64,000 nt of DNA from Synchiropus splendidus (GCF_027744825.2 NC_071334.1:65615937-65679936); one strand, 5' to 3'. Positions 12,690-26,561 are shown, numbered from the stretch's first letter. Translations and numbers: made by a program. The notes: generated from the letters alone by a model not told the origin.

Positions 12690-13060
12690 ATCCCGCACTA
12701 TGTTGCAAGTTTGTGGAGCATGTTTCTAGCTACAATGTTCACGGCAGTTGCAGCATAGTGAGCTGCAGCTTCGGCTCAAGAGCCTTTGGAACCTTTGTAT
12801 CAAATCCACTCCACTCAGCTGTCATCCGAACACCGCTGTCTCATTTTAATGAACGGCGGATCCACGGCGGCGTCTGCCCTGGTCAGCTAATCTGTCTCAT
12901 CATGTTCTGGAAGCCTGTTTATCTCTGAGTTATCAAATAGATCAGCTTGTCCGCTTCCTTCCAGATGGCATTCCATCATGGAGAGCGTTGGAGTGTCTCA
13001 CAGTATGAACGCAGTGGATCCAGGCAGTCGCAGAGTTTGAGAGTGTGTCTGGCTATTGTA
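12690..13060. promoter_or_regulatory. Candidate conserved regulatory block (inference)
   Basis: The block is GC-balanced with several CpGs and no simple repeats, unlike its AT-rich flanks, and holds motif-like words such as TTATCAAATAGATCAGC near 12929. Open frames across it (12578-12928) have no recognisable domain. Regulatory function is a guess from composition. Confidence 0.2.
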
Positions 13061-13859
13061 GATGCCGACAACAACCGACAACAACCGGCCGGTTGTTTTT
13101 CAACCTCTGCCCCACAGGGCTCTTTAAAGCCACAATTTGCAGTGGAAAACATGTCTCCTTGACTTATAACGGCACAGACACATATCGTGTCGCAAAATCC
13201 AGCAAGTCACTCGGACTAAAAAGTTCATTTTTATTTGTTTGTTTGTTTGATTTGTTGTTTGTTTCTATCGTTTTAAACACAGATGCTTCAAAAATGGACA
13301 TTTTGAAAACAATCGATAAAACTGTTGAGGATACACGACAACATGAAATGAAGGGATTTTATTTCTCTTTGTCATATTACAGGTATTCTGCTTGAAAGAT
13401 GGTGTCAAGAAGCGTAACCAGTGTGCTTGTAGTATATGAAAGACCCACAAGAATATATGAACCTGACGTTGTAGGACACAGAAAATAAAAAGACGTGATG
13501 TACCATTGTCAGAGAGTTGGGAATGTGTACTGTCATACAGTTGAGCTGACTCACAGGCACAGGTTTTCCCACTGAAAAATTTGGCGGTGAGGCAAAGTTC
13601 AAGAATATATTCTCCACATGACAGCGTTCCCCAGCGACAATAAGTGGGACTCCCTCTTACTCAAGCTACTGTATTCTTTTTTTCCTCCTGTCCCATTTTA
13701 TCATTCGTTCATTATTAAAAGCTTGTTTTTTTTCTTTTTACTTTTTACATTTATAACATGAGCAGCTGATTCTGAGAGGGTTTTTTTTTTCCAGGTGATA
13801 TAGATCTTGATGTATTCAGACATGCAACTTGATCGATGGAATCGCTGTTGGCATGTATA

Positions 13860-14290
13860 AGCCAATTATGACACGTTTGTCTCTGTCGGGCTCGACCGTA
13901 ATTGCAGCTGTCGCTGAACGGCATCCAGCAATTGTTGACAGACATCAATGCCGCACAATTACTTCTCCAGCGTCGTAAACAAGTAAACAAATGAGATAGC
14001 AATTCAAACGCCGCAGTCGCGAGGAGCACCTTGCGGATGGCGCCAGCCGATGACAGATCTCCTCAAACAGAGACGGTGGATGGTGTTTTCCTTCCTGGAT
14101 CATTAGGATGCAGATATCTGTGACCTGGCTCCGTGTTTACAACCAAACCATGCGGAAACGACCTCGTGCGCGTCTTCGTGTGCCATGTGTTTGTTTTTTG
14201 GCAAATCGCCTTTGATATAAATGTGTCTCATTAAGGTAATGAGACGCTTTCATTATCACTTAGACGCCCTTGTCGGCGGTGCTAAACAAG
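13860..14290. promoter_or_regulatory. Candidate conserved regulatory block (inference)
   Basis: Contains CpG-bearing, non-repetitive sequence with homeodomain-like ATTA/AATTG cores (13899, 13929, 13958) and the inverted pair GTCTCATTA-AGG-TAATGAGAC at 14225-14245. Part of it (14008-14116) was copied to 11579-11680. No gene seen. The enhancer reading is inferred only. Confidence 0.25.
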
Positions 14291-16469
14291 GCCGGCTGTT
14301 TCAAACCCAGTAGGTTTCGGAGTTGATTCGCAGCAGGGGAGCAGGACAGGCAGCAGAGTCAGCAGGCGGTGGAAATCTTCATTGGAATGGAGATGTCTAA
14401 CTGAGGTGCATGACAGTATGTAGAGCTCGATTGTCTTTCCTTTCATGTTCCTCTTATTTTTTCCCTCATGATCATCTTTAAAAATCATTAAACAACAAAG
14501 ACCTCAGACATATCATTTCATATAGCTGTTGCATGCTGGTTGGCTGCCTGTAATAAATAGACACGAATAGACAGAAACTTTTAAAATTCTTTTCAATTTC
14601 ATGGATTAAATTGTCGTCATTCACAGTGCAGGAACCAGATCGAATGGTTCTTGTTATATTTTTAGTCCCAGCTGTTGAGCAAGTTATTTTTATGGTTCAT
14701 ATAGGAATAAACTACAACTAAAGGGGCTTTCACACTGAACTAAAGAAGGCTAAGCACATGTGCACATGAAGACGGACATGGAAGCGAGCTATATACAGTG
14801 TTCAGAAAATAAAAAAAAAACAGGTTGAGGTGAATTAAAATGTGCCAAAAAATCTTTCGCAGTAAGATTTGAATTGTACAGTTTTATTGCCACATGAAGA
14901 AAGGACCTCCTGTGGTGCTCAGTCTTTGAGATGTTTACTCTCAGTCTATTAGTCCAGGTGCTTCTGTGTTGGACCAGGAGCTGATGGAGGTTGATGGGTT
15001 GGAAGAAAAACGGACCGGTTTGCCCACCCCTGAGGTTTATGTCCGTTTTTTTTCTACATATCTGATTTGTGACCCACGTCTCAAGGAAGTCATCATCAAC
15101 CAGGCGACACGACGGTCGCTAGCCCAAACATTTCCAAGTGAAACATCAGCTTGACCACCTTATTTTTCTGAGTTCCGAGCACAAAGAGGCATCATCAGCC
15201 TTCAGACGCAAGTAGGACCTTTAGTGTTATGAGACCGTCTATGGAGAGACAGTCGTCCACCCTGTAATACACAACCAGATTTGATGTCCACAGGGCTTTG
15301 AAGCAGGGGTCTATGTAAAAGCCGCATTCATGTCCCTTTCCATCGCAGCCAAAAACACACCCAGACTTCATCTTTCTTTTCCAGTTGTCTCAGCTAAAAT
15401 GTCATTCCATGATGCCCATGAGAGGAGTTACTTATCCAGTGCAGAGTGTCAAGATTCGATTGGGGTTTTATACGAAAAGGTTTTTGCAACCTTATCATTA
15501 ATGATATACAGTACTCTCACTTTAAAAGTGTTGTTGAAAAAGTATTTTGTGTAGGCACCATGTTTGTTATTTTCAAAAGCAAATTACCCAGAAACGGATG
15601 GTCTTTGTTCTTACACACTTCGGTATGAGTTAAGGCGATATTTCACATTGCTTACTCTGCAGCTCTTGTGTGTTAAATGTTTGATCACCAACCAGTGTGC
15701 AACAACACATGAGACACTTTTGTGCGCCTTCATCCTGATACAGAAGTCAATCTGTTTCAGGAGTGACCTTTAGTAGTCATACAGCTTATCTCTTGCTTTT
15801 GACTTGCCCTGAACCCTTGAACTAATCCACAGAGCCAAAGACTGCCGCCCAAATCCACACTCCCCACAGTCCATTTATTCCTCGTTCGTCCTTGCTGTGT
15901 TTGTCTTGAAGGCATTTTAACACCCGTGGAGACGATTGTCTCAACGATCTGAGTGATCTGCGGGCGAACAGTGGTATTATCACCTCTGCCCAGGAGCACT
16001 AAAAGCTCGCCCCCAGTAAACTGAAATACTGCGCGCATGCATGTGTGTAGGAGAATGTGTTCCCATATTCTTTTTTTTATGACTTTCGCCAACACCGCCG
16101 TAAATGGACCAGCAAGCGGGAGGTCATTATGATGCATTTAGGTGGATTGCTTCCATGTAGCAAGGATCAGAACCGAAGTGATACGGACAGAAGTCCAGGA
16201 TCAGCGTTTAGCGCATCAGTGCTGTGTGTGCGGGTGCATATGTGTGTGCAAACCCCAAGGGTTAGAGCTCCTGGTCACAGTGTATGGTTTAAAGTAATTG
16301 CCATCTGAGGGCCACCTGCTGCGCAGGCCTTGAGATCGATGTGTGAAATGCATGGCACCTGTCAAAATGGGACAGTTGTGAAGGCTGCGTGAACACAATG
16401 CATAATGTTTTATCAAAACCTATTTGAATCATGTTTCATCATTGATGATGCACAGTCTGGCTGTGACCA
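14291..16469. other. Intergenic, no gene recognised
   Basis: The longest frame (15757-16137, bottom strand, 126 codons) has no recognisable domain and overlaps other frames. No clear repeat family identified. Confidence 0.5.
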
Positions 16470-16546
16470 ACATTTTAGCCAAGAGCACCACCGGCAAAGC
16501 TCTGAAAATTAGGACACTGCTTCATGAAACCTCAATAGACCCTCGA
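16470..16546. mobile_element. Right half of a CTCF-motif family MITE
   Basis: AAAATTAGGACACTGCTTCA followed by TGAAACCTCA matches the right arm of 35304-35515. The CTCF-like motif is badly decayed here (GAGCACCACCGGC) and no convincing left arm was found. Confidence 0.5.
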
Positions 16547-17727
16547 TACTTGTGACTCCTCTTTTCATTGGAGACATAGACCAAGAGGAGCATTTCTTAT
16601 TTACAATACATTTTGTAGGGTCTGATGATCCATATTCTTAAAACGGCCGCGTTCCTGTGGGCCACACTTTGGAGAGCATCCCCAAGCCACGGAGAAATGT
16701 CCGACAAAAATAGATTTCATTGTGTTATAATGTTGCATCTCATTTTTCTTGACAATGGATTATTCCCCTTTAACATGTTCAGTTTGACAACACTATTAAC
16801 CAACATCCAGCGCAAGGTCGTAACATGAGCGGTTACCACGAGAGCACCAGGCGGGTTCATGAACTTTGACACCGGTTAATTTACTATTTCCTCCCTGTCA
16901 GCTTTGATAAGCGTGCAAAATCAATTATGCGCTAGTGACCACAGTGGTGCACATCAGGCACCCGAACAACGCACGTCGACATCTGCAGAGCGCTTGTTCT
17001 CTGCGGCGCTGCAGCTCTACGTCTTTCCAACTTTCTGAGTGGTATTATAGTTCACCTCAGGTGTTTGATGGCCTGCTCCACTTCCCTGCTTGCCTCGGCT
17101 CTGCGAAGCCTTCATCATGACAGTAGAGCTCTGACAAGAAGACAGTAGATCTATGGTCTGTCTGAACGGCTTAGAGGAGGTGTGGACTGGCTGACTCGCT
17201 CCAAGACAGCTTTCATGGATGACTTCCTCGCTTTTATGTGTGACCTAGAAGGGAATCGCGTCGGAAATCACTGAGCTCATCTTTGGAAGCTGTCGTATAA
17301 ATCTTCAGGGATTTGAATTCATCCCGGTTATAATTTAAGGATGGTGGAAGGATGACTTTGTGTAATTATTTGTCTTTTTTGAAAAACTTTATCCGGTGCC
17401 GGACAACTCTATATGAGACAGGATTGGTTCTCTTCACTGTTTCAATGCGCAAATCTATTTTTAACAACTCAGTCTCCGTCACTGAAACATCAGCTCAGGA
17501 TGAACTACAAGGTACTTTGGCGGTTTACAATACATCAATGTACTCACAGAAGAAGCGGAGAAAAGCCCAAGAGGTCAGACGACGGAAATCACTCAAAATT
17601 CAAGGTGTCTTACAATACTACAATCACAGAATTTACCACAGAATATTGTGGAATGTGACATTATATGGCAGATAAACTGTTTTTGTTTGAAAGGGGCACG
17701 TGTGTCCACAGAATATTACACAAAGGG

Positions 17728-18020
17728 ATGCGACCAGTGTTGCCAGAGTGACTTTGAAAAAGTAATCCGACTACTACCTACTGGTTACTGCCTTAAAAAT
17801 GACTTCATTACTTTACTGATGACTTCAATTTAAAAATAACTATTTTAGATTTGAAGTTACTGTGCAAGTTACATTTAGCAGCTGCAGACAACACCCCCAG
17901 CGTCTGGAATTTTGAGGTCATCCTCTTATATCTAATCTTAAAAAGTGTTGCCTGGCCATGTATGGAGTCATTTTTTTTCACAACTGAAGCAAGGAAATAA
18001 GATGCCAAAAGGGCCACGTT
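17728..18020. repeat. Probable dispersed fish repeat fragment
   Basis: ACCAGTGTTGCCAGAGTGAC and GTAATCCGACTACTACC followed by TTACTG-type words resemble a repeat common in teleost genomes with a GTAAT-rich start. Its ends could not be defined and no target-site duplication was found. Confidence 0.35.
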
Positions 18021-18331
18021 TTTATTTGCCTGTTTATTGACTTCTTTGTGTAGTCAAACAGTTTGCAGCCTGGTCAGAATATATCGATTTTCTTCAAATC
18101 ATCTGAGACCCATATTTTACCTGAGTACCTGAGTTTTTTTTTGTTTTGTTTTGCTGGTCCTGCAACTCAGGTGCAACCAGTAAACTACATTTTGCTAGAA
18201 AATGCAACTTTAAGTTCAGTGTGACTTCAATGTTTTTGCTCTTCTTCATGATGTGTTTTTTGACATTAATTGTATTATAGACACAGTCCAAAGAAAAATT
18301 CAATATCATCGGTATTCCGACTATTACCACC

Positions 18332-18877
18332 ATGTACAGCAGAGGTGGGCAGTTAAATTTCCTAAAGGGCCACATTATAAACTGTGACAGTAGTGAGGGG
18401 CCATCATGCCAAAAGGAAGGCGGCGATGACTAAGAAACATGACGGGACAAAAAAAATCTTACGTAACAAAGAACGAACCATTCAATGGAAGCAAAGATAT
18501 TAAGTGCAAATATGGCATGAAACCTATAAAAATATTGCATTTATTAGGCAATTATGCAATTTAAGTTGAATATAAATAATGAAACTAGAGCAAAAATATC
18601 TATGAAATATTAAAAGGAAATTCGAATATATATTTTCAATTTTCTTTTCATGTATTTTGAGGAACAAAAAATACTCACTAAAATGGCAGATGAAAAGAAA
18701 TTTAAGTCCTGAACATGTTATAATCATTCTTGAAATAGTAATGCTAAGAAAGAAACAAGACAAAATGACTACTTATCAGTTGTATAGTTTTAGTCCGACC
18801 TCATGAGGGCCGCAAAAACACAAGAAAAGGGCCGCATATGGCCCCCGGGCCGCACTTTGCCCATGTCTGATGTACAG
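18332..18877. mobile_element. hAT-type non-autonomous transposon with 8-bp target duplication
   Basis: The element 18340-18869 starts CAGAGGTGGGCA and ends TGCCCATGTCTG, an imperfect terminal inverted repeat. It is bounded on both sides by the same 8 bases ATGTACAG (18332-18339 and 18870-18877), the hallmark target-site duplication length of hAT transposons. Subterminal GGGCCGCATATGGCCC-type sequence on the right is typical of this kind of element. No transposase frame is present, so it is a 530-bp non-autonomous copy. Confidence 0.9.
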
Positions 18878-19029
18878 TAATACCTGTGAACAAAAGGTAT
18901 GAATTTTTATCTTTTTTTTAATGCACAAAAAATGCATATGTTTATTTCTGGCAATGCAGACTAAAGAGATCAACAATAGCACTTTCAAAAACAAGGATGT
19001 TTTGCGCTTGTCCATCCATAGCTAGCCAA

Positions 19030-19182
19030 TACTGATGGGTTCATTTTAGACACCACAGGATGGCACTGTCGGAATTATAATCTTTGGCTTCGAGCTACAA
19101 TTTCAGTTAACCCTCATATCATTTTTCAAGCAAGAGCGCCACCCACATGCCTGTTCACAACACTGCTTAGTATCAACGGATG
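19030..19182. mobile_element. Degraded CTCF-motif family MITE
   Basis: CAAGAGCGCCACC-like text at 19139 and the left CTGATGGGTTCATTTTAGAC are diverged forms of the arms of 35304-35515. The CTCF-like match falls to about 12 of 15. Confidence 0.35.
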
Positions 19183-21421
19183 CTGTGCGTCACACTCTGA
19201 ACCGAAATCTATTATTCTAAGCTTCAAACAAATAAGTCTATACCAGACATTACTTTTATTCCGAATGCTCCACCAACACAGGTTCATGAAAGGTCATACC
19301 CCAAACCTCCAACGAAAATGTTTTGGACAGACACATTGTGTCATGTCCTTATTTGCTGTGTGGTACTAGTTATAGGCTGATGTGGATTTGTGAAGCAGTG
19401 TCCTCATTTTCAGAGTCCACAAGACGTGTGCGGCATATTTAGCTTTCAACAACTGCTTTAATGATCCTCCACCTCATTTTTCATACGATTTTGTCACACC
19501 TCATCACTAATGTTTTGACTGTATAATACTTCAATGTTTCAAAACAGAGCATACAAGTTAACAAATACAATGAATGGCCACAAGAGAAACACCATCATTA
19601 ATCATCTCCATACATGACTTTGAAGAGTAACTCTGAGTGTAACATTAATATGACCACAGTCAAGCAGTACGTGTGACCTGCTTGACAGAGCATTGAGACG
19701 TCAGCAGGACACAGGAAGACAGACAACCAGTCCAACCTTCATGTTAATGTTGAGTTCGTTCTTGACCGAAAAGACCAACTTTCGGTCATGATGAGGAACT
19801 GTTAGAATTAAAGTTAAAGTCATGAACCAATTTTGCTCGAAATATGACCTCTAGTAAATGTATGATGTCCGTTTGCTCGGTACAATATAAATAAAATACA
19901 ATAAAATCAAATAAAAAAAATGTTTCTCAATCTTAACACCAGATGGCACCTAGGTTCAAATCCCACCTCGTTACAAAATTGCCCATTTATTTATTATACT
20001 ATATCCCATTTATGTATTTATTATCCGATAATCATGGGTGAAAATAAACTTTTGCAGATATGTATGAATTAAAAGCCATTAAACGTGACTTTGAGCCGTT
20101 CTTCAGCCAGAGTGCAGTGTTGCAGTTCTGCCAGCAGAGGTCAGATGAACCTAACAATTGAACCTCTCACGTTCCCAGTAGACTGCAGTGGCGATAGAGT
20201 ATTTGCTATTTGCTATTTTTAGAACGCTTGATATGCTCTTTGTTCTTCGCAACTCCTTCAAACAGTGCTGTATTAGTTTGATTGTGTTGAAATGAATGCT
20301 GCGGCGTCTATTTCCAGATGAAAGAATGATGTAGAGGCAATTAAAGTCACTTTTTGTCCCTTCTGAGATTGTGCAAAAAGCCTTTATGTAATAATAACAT
20401 GTAATTATATGAGCTCTGAATGTGACGGTCACCAAAGGTTTTGGCCTTGTGTAGGATAGATAGAGGTCGAGGCCCAGGGTCAGATGAGGAAAGAAGGAAC
20501 TGGAAAGCAGGGGACAGAGTGACCATGTTTGCCCTCTTTCAAAACTGCCACATCACATGGTGAAGGTGTGAAGGGCTGCACTGGCTGTGCAGCTTGACCA
20601 ACATTGTTTGCACAGTGAACGATGGACGGTAAAGAATATCAAACACAAAGGCAGAGGTGGCTCCCAGACTGATAACAAAACCGATCGCATTGTCTGTAAC
20701 ACAAAAGCCGAGCTGGCCTTCAATTAAAACTTGTCCCCGGCGAACAATAAACAGGATATTGCGAGGACTGTTGTCTTTTGAGGTCGGTTGTGGAGAACAG
20801 GAGCGGCTTCCCACTGGCTGATGACTAAGCGGTGTCAAATTAGCACCTTACATACGGGAGGGAAAGTATACAGGTGCTTAAATGCGAAGAACATGATCAG
20901 TTATGTATGACTCAGCTGAGGTGAAAAACAAGCCATCTGGAGGGGAAGGGTGCTGGGTGGAGTACTCTACTTGCTTGGTAATATAGTTCGAGCTCAATAA
21001 TAGATCAATGGAGCTGATGCTGGATGAGTAATACCTGCGTTTCATGAGAGTGACTCAAGGACAAAGGGATTCGCTGACGGGAAATGATCAGTCACGACGG
21101 CTGTCTGTGGTTGACGTGTGTTCAATTGAGTCACACGTGAAAGTGTCTTTATCTCTATTTCTACATCTACTATGTCAAATGCTCAGCATTTTAAAAATCA
21201 TTTCCTGTCTCAGAACTCTAACCACTCAGTAAATTTTGTCGTAGCACTATGTTTTTTCTTGTCACTATTTTCTCTCTGATCTACCGGCGTTGAATTACCT
21301 CCAGTTTCTGACATATATCACATATAAACACCCTTTAAATGGGTGTGAAGCTTATGGGATTGGTCTACTGGATCGACTGTAGAATAAACTTATGGCTTTT
21401 GAATATTGATAATCTTCCCCG
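19183..21421. other. Intergenic, no gene recognised
   Basis: No frame above 100 codons and no clear mobile element. A B-box-like word GGTTCAAATCC at 19952 stands alone, without a convincing A-box or cloverleaf. Confidence 0.5.
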
Positions 21422-21714
21422 GAGTTGTAGTCGAGGCCACCCAACCCGAGACCAAGACCATTTGGGGCGGGACCAAGACAGAGAGTGAGGCAAAACTGAA
21501 TCCACAATACAGAAGAGCATGTCCATTAGTCATGCATTCACATCATCTTATTTCTTTACTGCAAAAAAAAAAAAAAAAACTATCCAGCTAAATAAAATCA
21601 AGACCTGAAATGTCTGTGTTATTGTGAAGTTGTTTGTTTTCGGTTTCCGTCTCACTATGTGCCTGGTCTTGGCCCGACTTGATCTCGGGTTTTGGTGGTC
21701 TCGACTTCAACACT
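21422..21714. mobile_element. Inverted-repeat element
   Basis: TTGTAGTCGAGGCCACCCAA with CCCGAGACCAAGACC at the left is matched inverted at the right by GGTCTTGGCCCGA, ATCTCGGGTTTTGG and TGGTCTCGACTTCAAC. The interior includes an A17 run at 21561. Superfamily undetermined. The termini resemble a GTAGTCGAGACC-type repeat common in fish. Confidence 0.6.
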
Positions 21715-23256
21715 AATCATTACAGCTACTTTGAAGCTACGATGAAGGATTTCACTGTCGACTCTAATGTCAAAAATGCACATGCTGAACATATTAAAAT
21801 TGAACTCTCTTCTTATTTGCTTGGCAAATACATGCACAGCAAATCAAACAAAACTGAAAAGATAGCCTGGTTTGGCCTTTACATGCAGTTGCAGTTTTTA
21901 TTGCAGTAGTTTTCTGAAATAAACAACCACCATTTAGTTCCAAACGACTGTCGTTCTGAGGGGACCACTGCACGGCAACGGATAAAGGGAACATGTTTCC
22001 GCCTGCATCCATTGAGCCAATAACTGGCTGCAAAGCATCGTGTCCTTTATGACCTGTCTGAGACCCAAATAGCTCAGTAATAACATGAAAAGGACCCTCA
22101 ACATTGAGTAGGATATACATGGAGGCTTGCTTTTTCCAAGTCTCTTCACTGCAAATTATTGCAGGAACAGGTTCGACTCACCAAAGTGGAATGATCAAAT
22201 ATCTACAAGCCTGAACATGACAGAGCAGGGAGAATTAACATGCCCCCATCAGCAGCAGCCTCGTGAGTGTTTGTCAAAAAGGCAGGGTTGGAAACAGAAA
22301 CTGGAAACTGTCACAACAAAGAAGGCTTGCGGCAAGTCATTGACCTCCCAAATAAGTAAAAGTCAAATGGCGAAGATAGGAGCTGTCAGCGACTGATTTG
22401 ACACTGGAGAACATGAGTAAATATCCAAGTTGCCAACTGGATTGCTTTTTAGCACAAGTGCATGCAAATGCCATCCATGGTGTTTGGAGAAGAGGCAGCC
22501 TTAGACTTGAGCTGCACGCTTACGGTGAGCAGTCATACGGACCGGCATGACTACACCACAGAAACTAGTACGCCTGACTGACCACAAGCCCAAACATCAC
22601 TGCATTAGTGTCGATCAGAGCACCACTTGATCTCAATGATCTGAACACAAGAGCCGTTGACGTCCCCTTGGGACGAATAAGCCAGTGAGAGAATCAATTA
22701 GACCGAGGAGAAGGACACTTGCGCCTCCCAAAAGAGCATTTTGTGATGGAGTGGTGTGACTGGTAACAAGAGAGACACATAAATCAATAAGATAGGAAAA
22801 TAGATAAAGCAGTGTGGCTCCGGAGGAGTGACAGTAGAACCTGGTGATGGCCAGGTTTTCTTGGTCATTGTTTAACAGTTTATAAAGGCAAGTTTTTTTC
22901 AATGAAATATTGAACTTGGACATGATTCTTTCAAAGGTCTGCAGCTTAAAAATGGTTAATGGAGACAAAGGCATCCTGTGAATGTCAAAATCACCACCAT
23001 CAGAACAACCCAAATTTAGGATGGGAGTAAATTCATTCATCCAATTTGCACCAGCCACAGTGAATTACAATCTTTGACAGACGTTTATCTGATCCACTAG
23101 TTTACTCGTCCTCATCTGTCAAGCAACAATGATGATTGCTTGGTACTGTATATTCTCACTATTATCATTTTTGCCGTGGCCTGTACAGTACAGTACCTTA
23201 TTTATTTTTTTTGTTTTGGTTGTTATTGTTTTTATTTACTTCTGTTTTAGATATAT

Positions 23257-23294
<38 letters not shown>

Positions 23295-26290
23295 GCAACC
23301 TCACAGTGTTCTGACCGTGCCTCCACCATGTCCCCAGAGACAGTGAAGAATCAGCTCTGGTAGGTGCTGCATGTGGTCTGTGATAGTGAACAGACTTGCC
23401 GACACTCACCGTCAAAAAGGGGCTGCGCTCGCTGTACAATCTTCATCAGAGCTTGAATAATCCTCTTTAGAATCTGAGGCAGTCAGACTCACTGTCTTGC
23501 TCTCTGTGATGTGTCGACTATGCAACTACAGCCTCCTTTGCACAGCTGCTTTTCAAACTATTGTCTCCAAAAATGTTGCACAGATTAAAGCAACTGGTTT
23601 CTGCCTCCTGCTTGCTTGAAGTAGTAACTACATCAAACACTAAATTTGTAGCTTGGCTTGTTTAAATGCCGCATGCCATAACTTTGAGACAATGGTGCTT
23701 AAACGGTTGTGTGGAAAGATTTAAATGTCATTCGTATTATTTTCCCTGGTGTCTGGGAAGATCCTTTTGTGACTTCATGCAGTGCCTTATTGTCATTCAT
23801 TCATTATTTTTTACATTCCAAAAATATTGCAGAAGAGCAACAGTTCTACTTTGTGTCTCCCCAGAATGACTGAGCTCCGCTGAGGGAATATTTTTAAGAT
23901 CCATGAGGAATGTTATCAATGCAATCATCAAAAGGCCTGGCAACACTGTGGCCCAGATCCCAAACTCATATGTCAGCCAGACACTTATGCCCACATGGCC
24001 TTCATGTTTTACTCTTGACCACCTGCTCTGTCAATACAGAAGGGAAGCAATCCAGCCTCTGCACGTGAATAACGTACGGTGGTCTAAAGGCAACCGGTTT
24101 GTATAGAGCCACACTATAAACAGAATAATGAATCTGGTGCCTGCACACGTACGCAACCCAAGTTTAAGTGAGAGAATGTGTTTTCATATTGTATGTGTAT
24201 TTCCATCATCAAGAACATAATGGAAACTGAACAAAAGTGAGGCAGATTACTTCCAGCAGAAAAACTATTGTGAGCCAATATCACTGAGCCAGATTTTCTT
24301 CAGTAAAATACAAAGCCAAAGTGGTACGGCAAGCTTCATTAACTTTCATGAAGTCAGCATCACCTCATGATGCGAGCTGCGTAGCCGCACACCAGAGAAA
24401 TCCAACATAATGAAAATGATTATTATATTGTATTTGAATAGTAATATTATATTTATGTTTAATTTTCTAGTATTAGTATGCGGGTCATTTTTCCACTCAT
24501 GAAAACTGAATCGCCAAATGTGTTGAATATCAGAGACATTTTTGTTTTTTTACTTTGAATTGTCATGTCTACATCACAGTAGCATAATGAATGTTTGGAT
24601 TTCATGACAGAAAACACACTGAAATGATGTAGTTGCGTACATTGGTATCGTTGTTTCTCCCTATCAGAATATCCATAATATTGGATATCCGCAACATGTC
24701 AATATCGGATATCCCTAAAATCTGTCCATCAGTTGTATCCAACGTTTTTCAGCCGAATGACAGCTAAAATATTTCAGTTATCTAGAGCGGGTTCCTGACT
24801 GCACGACTGTTCACCAGGTTCTGTGTTTGTCAAGTTGTATTGCGTAGTACGTAGTGACCAAACTACTCTCCATCGAGATCCTGTTGAATGTCAAGCTGCG
24901 CATCTTATGCTGTTTTCTGCATCCAGCGCTACAAAAACCTTATGAACGTCCCTGGCCGATATCTATCACTTCAGGTGGACTCAAGTTCAGACCTAAGCCT
25001 GGTTCATTTTTATTCACATCTAATACTTTTGCTGATAGATACAATCCCTGGCGTGAAAGTCGCTTAAGGCAATCCATTGAAATTGGGAACAGTACCTGAG
25101 CCAAGCTATTTTCTTCTGGGCCTGTCTTACCGTCTTTAACTTTTCTGTAAATACTTTCACACAAGACTAGTTGTGCTGCTCAAACTGACTTTGGCACTTT
25201 GTTGCCTAACACATCGATGCACGCTCATTATACTCATTATTATAATCCACCAGTTTTGTAAGCGAACAAGTCTACCTCAATGCATTATTGACTGTAATTG
25301 TTATAAATGAATCGTAAAATAATAATGCAGCATACTTGCAAGATCTCCGCTGCCTGCTTTTCCTTCCTCTTTGTAAAGCTCTCCGTCAACACCTCTGAGA
25401 GTCCAGTGGGATGCTCTTAATACTACTGTGATGCCATAGCTGCCGTGTTTCTTCTCCATATGGGAAGGTAACGCGGAGGTAAGATGGTGCTCATTACCGA
25501 TGCAGCACAGGGAGAGACTACCGACGATGACGTTGAAAATAGGACACATTCGTTTGAACAGGGAGCCAACACCGTTCAGCGGAGAGCACCTCGACTGCAA
25601 AGTTTTTCTTTCCATAATGAACTTACCTTGGCTTTAAAGGGATGGCGCTGCAGCTAACTGCTTTCAGTGTGTTGAGTGTGCAGATTTTGAGGTAATAATA
25701 GCGCGCCACAAAGACATTGCTTGTTTTCATATATTTGTTTACTAGTTTTGCTTGTTGTTTGCTTGTTTTAAACCACTTTGCCTGGTTTCTTATTGGGCTT
25801 TGGTTATGTCCTTGAACATGAGATCGTAGGCATGCATCAGTAGTTGTGTTAGTTGGGATCCAGTATTGCATTTAATCGCTCCCCAAATCTCTCCCTGTTT
25901 TATGTCACTATTAGACACTTATACATGACACGGACATCATGCTAAATATTCATGACAGGTCAGTTAATGATGTGCTATATGAGATATATTAGGAGTGGGA
26001 TTCAATTTAAGAAAATAATCTAGTTAATTTGAGAATATTTGCCACAAGAAGCCACATTTTTCAATTTGAATGAATTTGGTATATTACTGACTCACATGAT
26101 GGACCCATACATACATTTCAACACCAAAATGCATCAGTTTGACAATGGCACAATAAATCATGATGGTGGCTACATTCAAGTTTTTATATAAACTTAATGA
26201 AACTAAAGCTCTTTTAACGTTTGAAAATATTTGTATAAGAATTTCAAGTACATTCAGAGTGGAAACCCTGGCCATTGTGTAGTGAAAAAC
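21715..26290. other. Intergenic; one TA tract, no gene recognised
   Basis: The longest frame (22633-23058, bottom strand, 141 codons) shows no known domain and no splice context. A (TA)n tract occupies 23251-23294. A small TATCGGATATCC-type palindromic patch near 24670-24715 may be a hAT relic. Confidence 0.5.
23251..23294. repeat. (TA)n microsatellite
   Basis: About 22 AT/TA units with one interrupting base near 23270. Confidence 0.9.
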
Positions 26291-26337
26291 ATCCCTGAAC
26301 AAAAGCAAGCAGATTTTGTTTGCTTTTGTTCAGGGAT
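26291..26337. repeat. Perfect 18-bp hairpin
   Basis: ATCCCTGAACAAAAGCAA (26291-26308) is exactly inverted at 26320-26337, with an 11-base loop. It lies just upstream of the larger TA-cored palindrome. Confidence 0.85.
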
Positions 26338-26379
26338 TCCTCCATGTTTGTTGTTGTTGTTATCATCCCAGCTGCCACG

Positions 26380-26429
26380 TGTCTTGTTATACTGTTTCTG
26401 GAATTGGAGTTTGCCTGCAAATCATCCTA

Positions 26430-26470
<41 letters not shown>

Positions 26471-26511
26471 GTATATACTGTTTCTGGAATTGGAGTTTGC
26501 CTGCAAATCAT

Positions 26512-26561
<50 letters not shown>

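Noticed and set aside
15757..16137. 126-codon bottom-strand open frame
   Set aside because: No known motif; overlaps other frames and lacks supporting signals.
19940..19975. B-box-like GGTTCAAATCC
   Set aside because: No A-box at the right distance and no cloverleaf.
22633..23058. 141-codon bottom-strand open frame
   Set aside because: No recognisable domain, no splice or promoter context, and this length is expected by chance in 64 kb.
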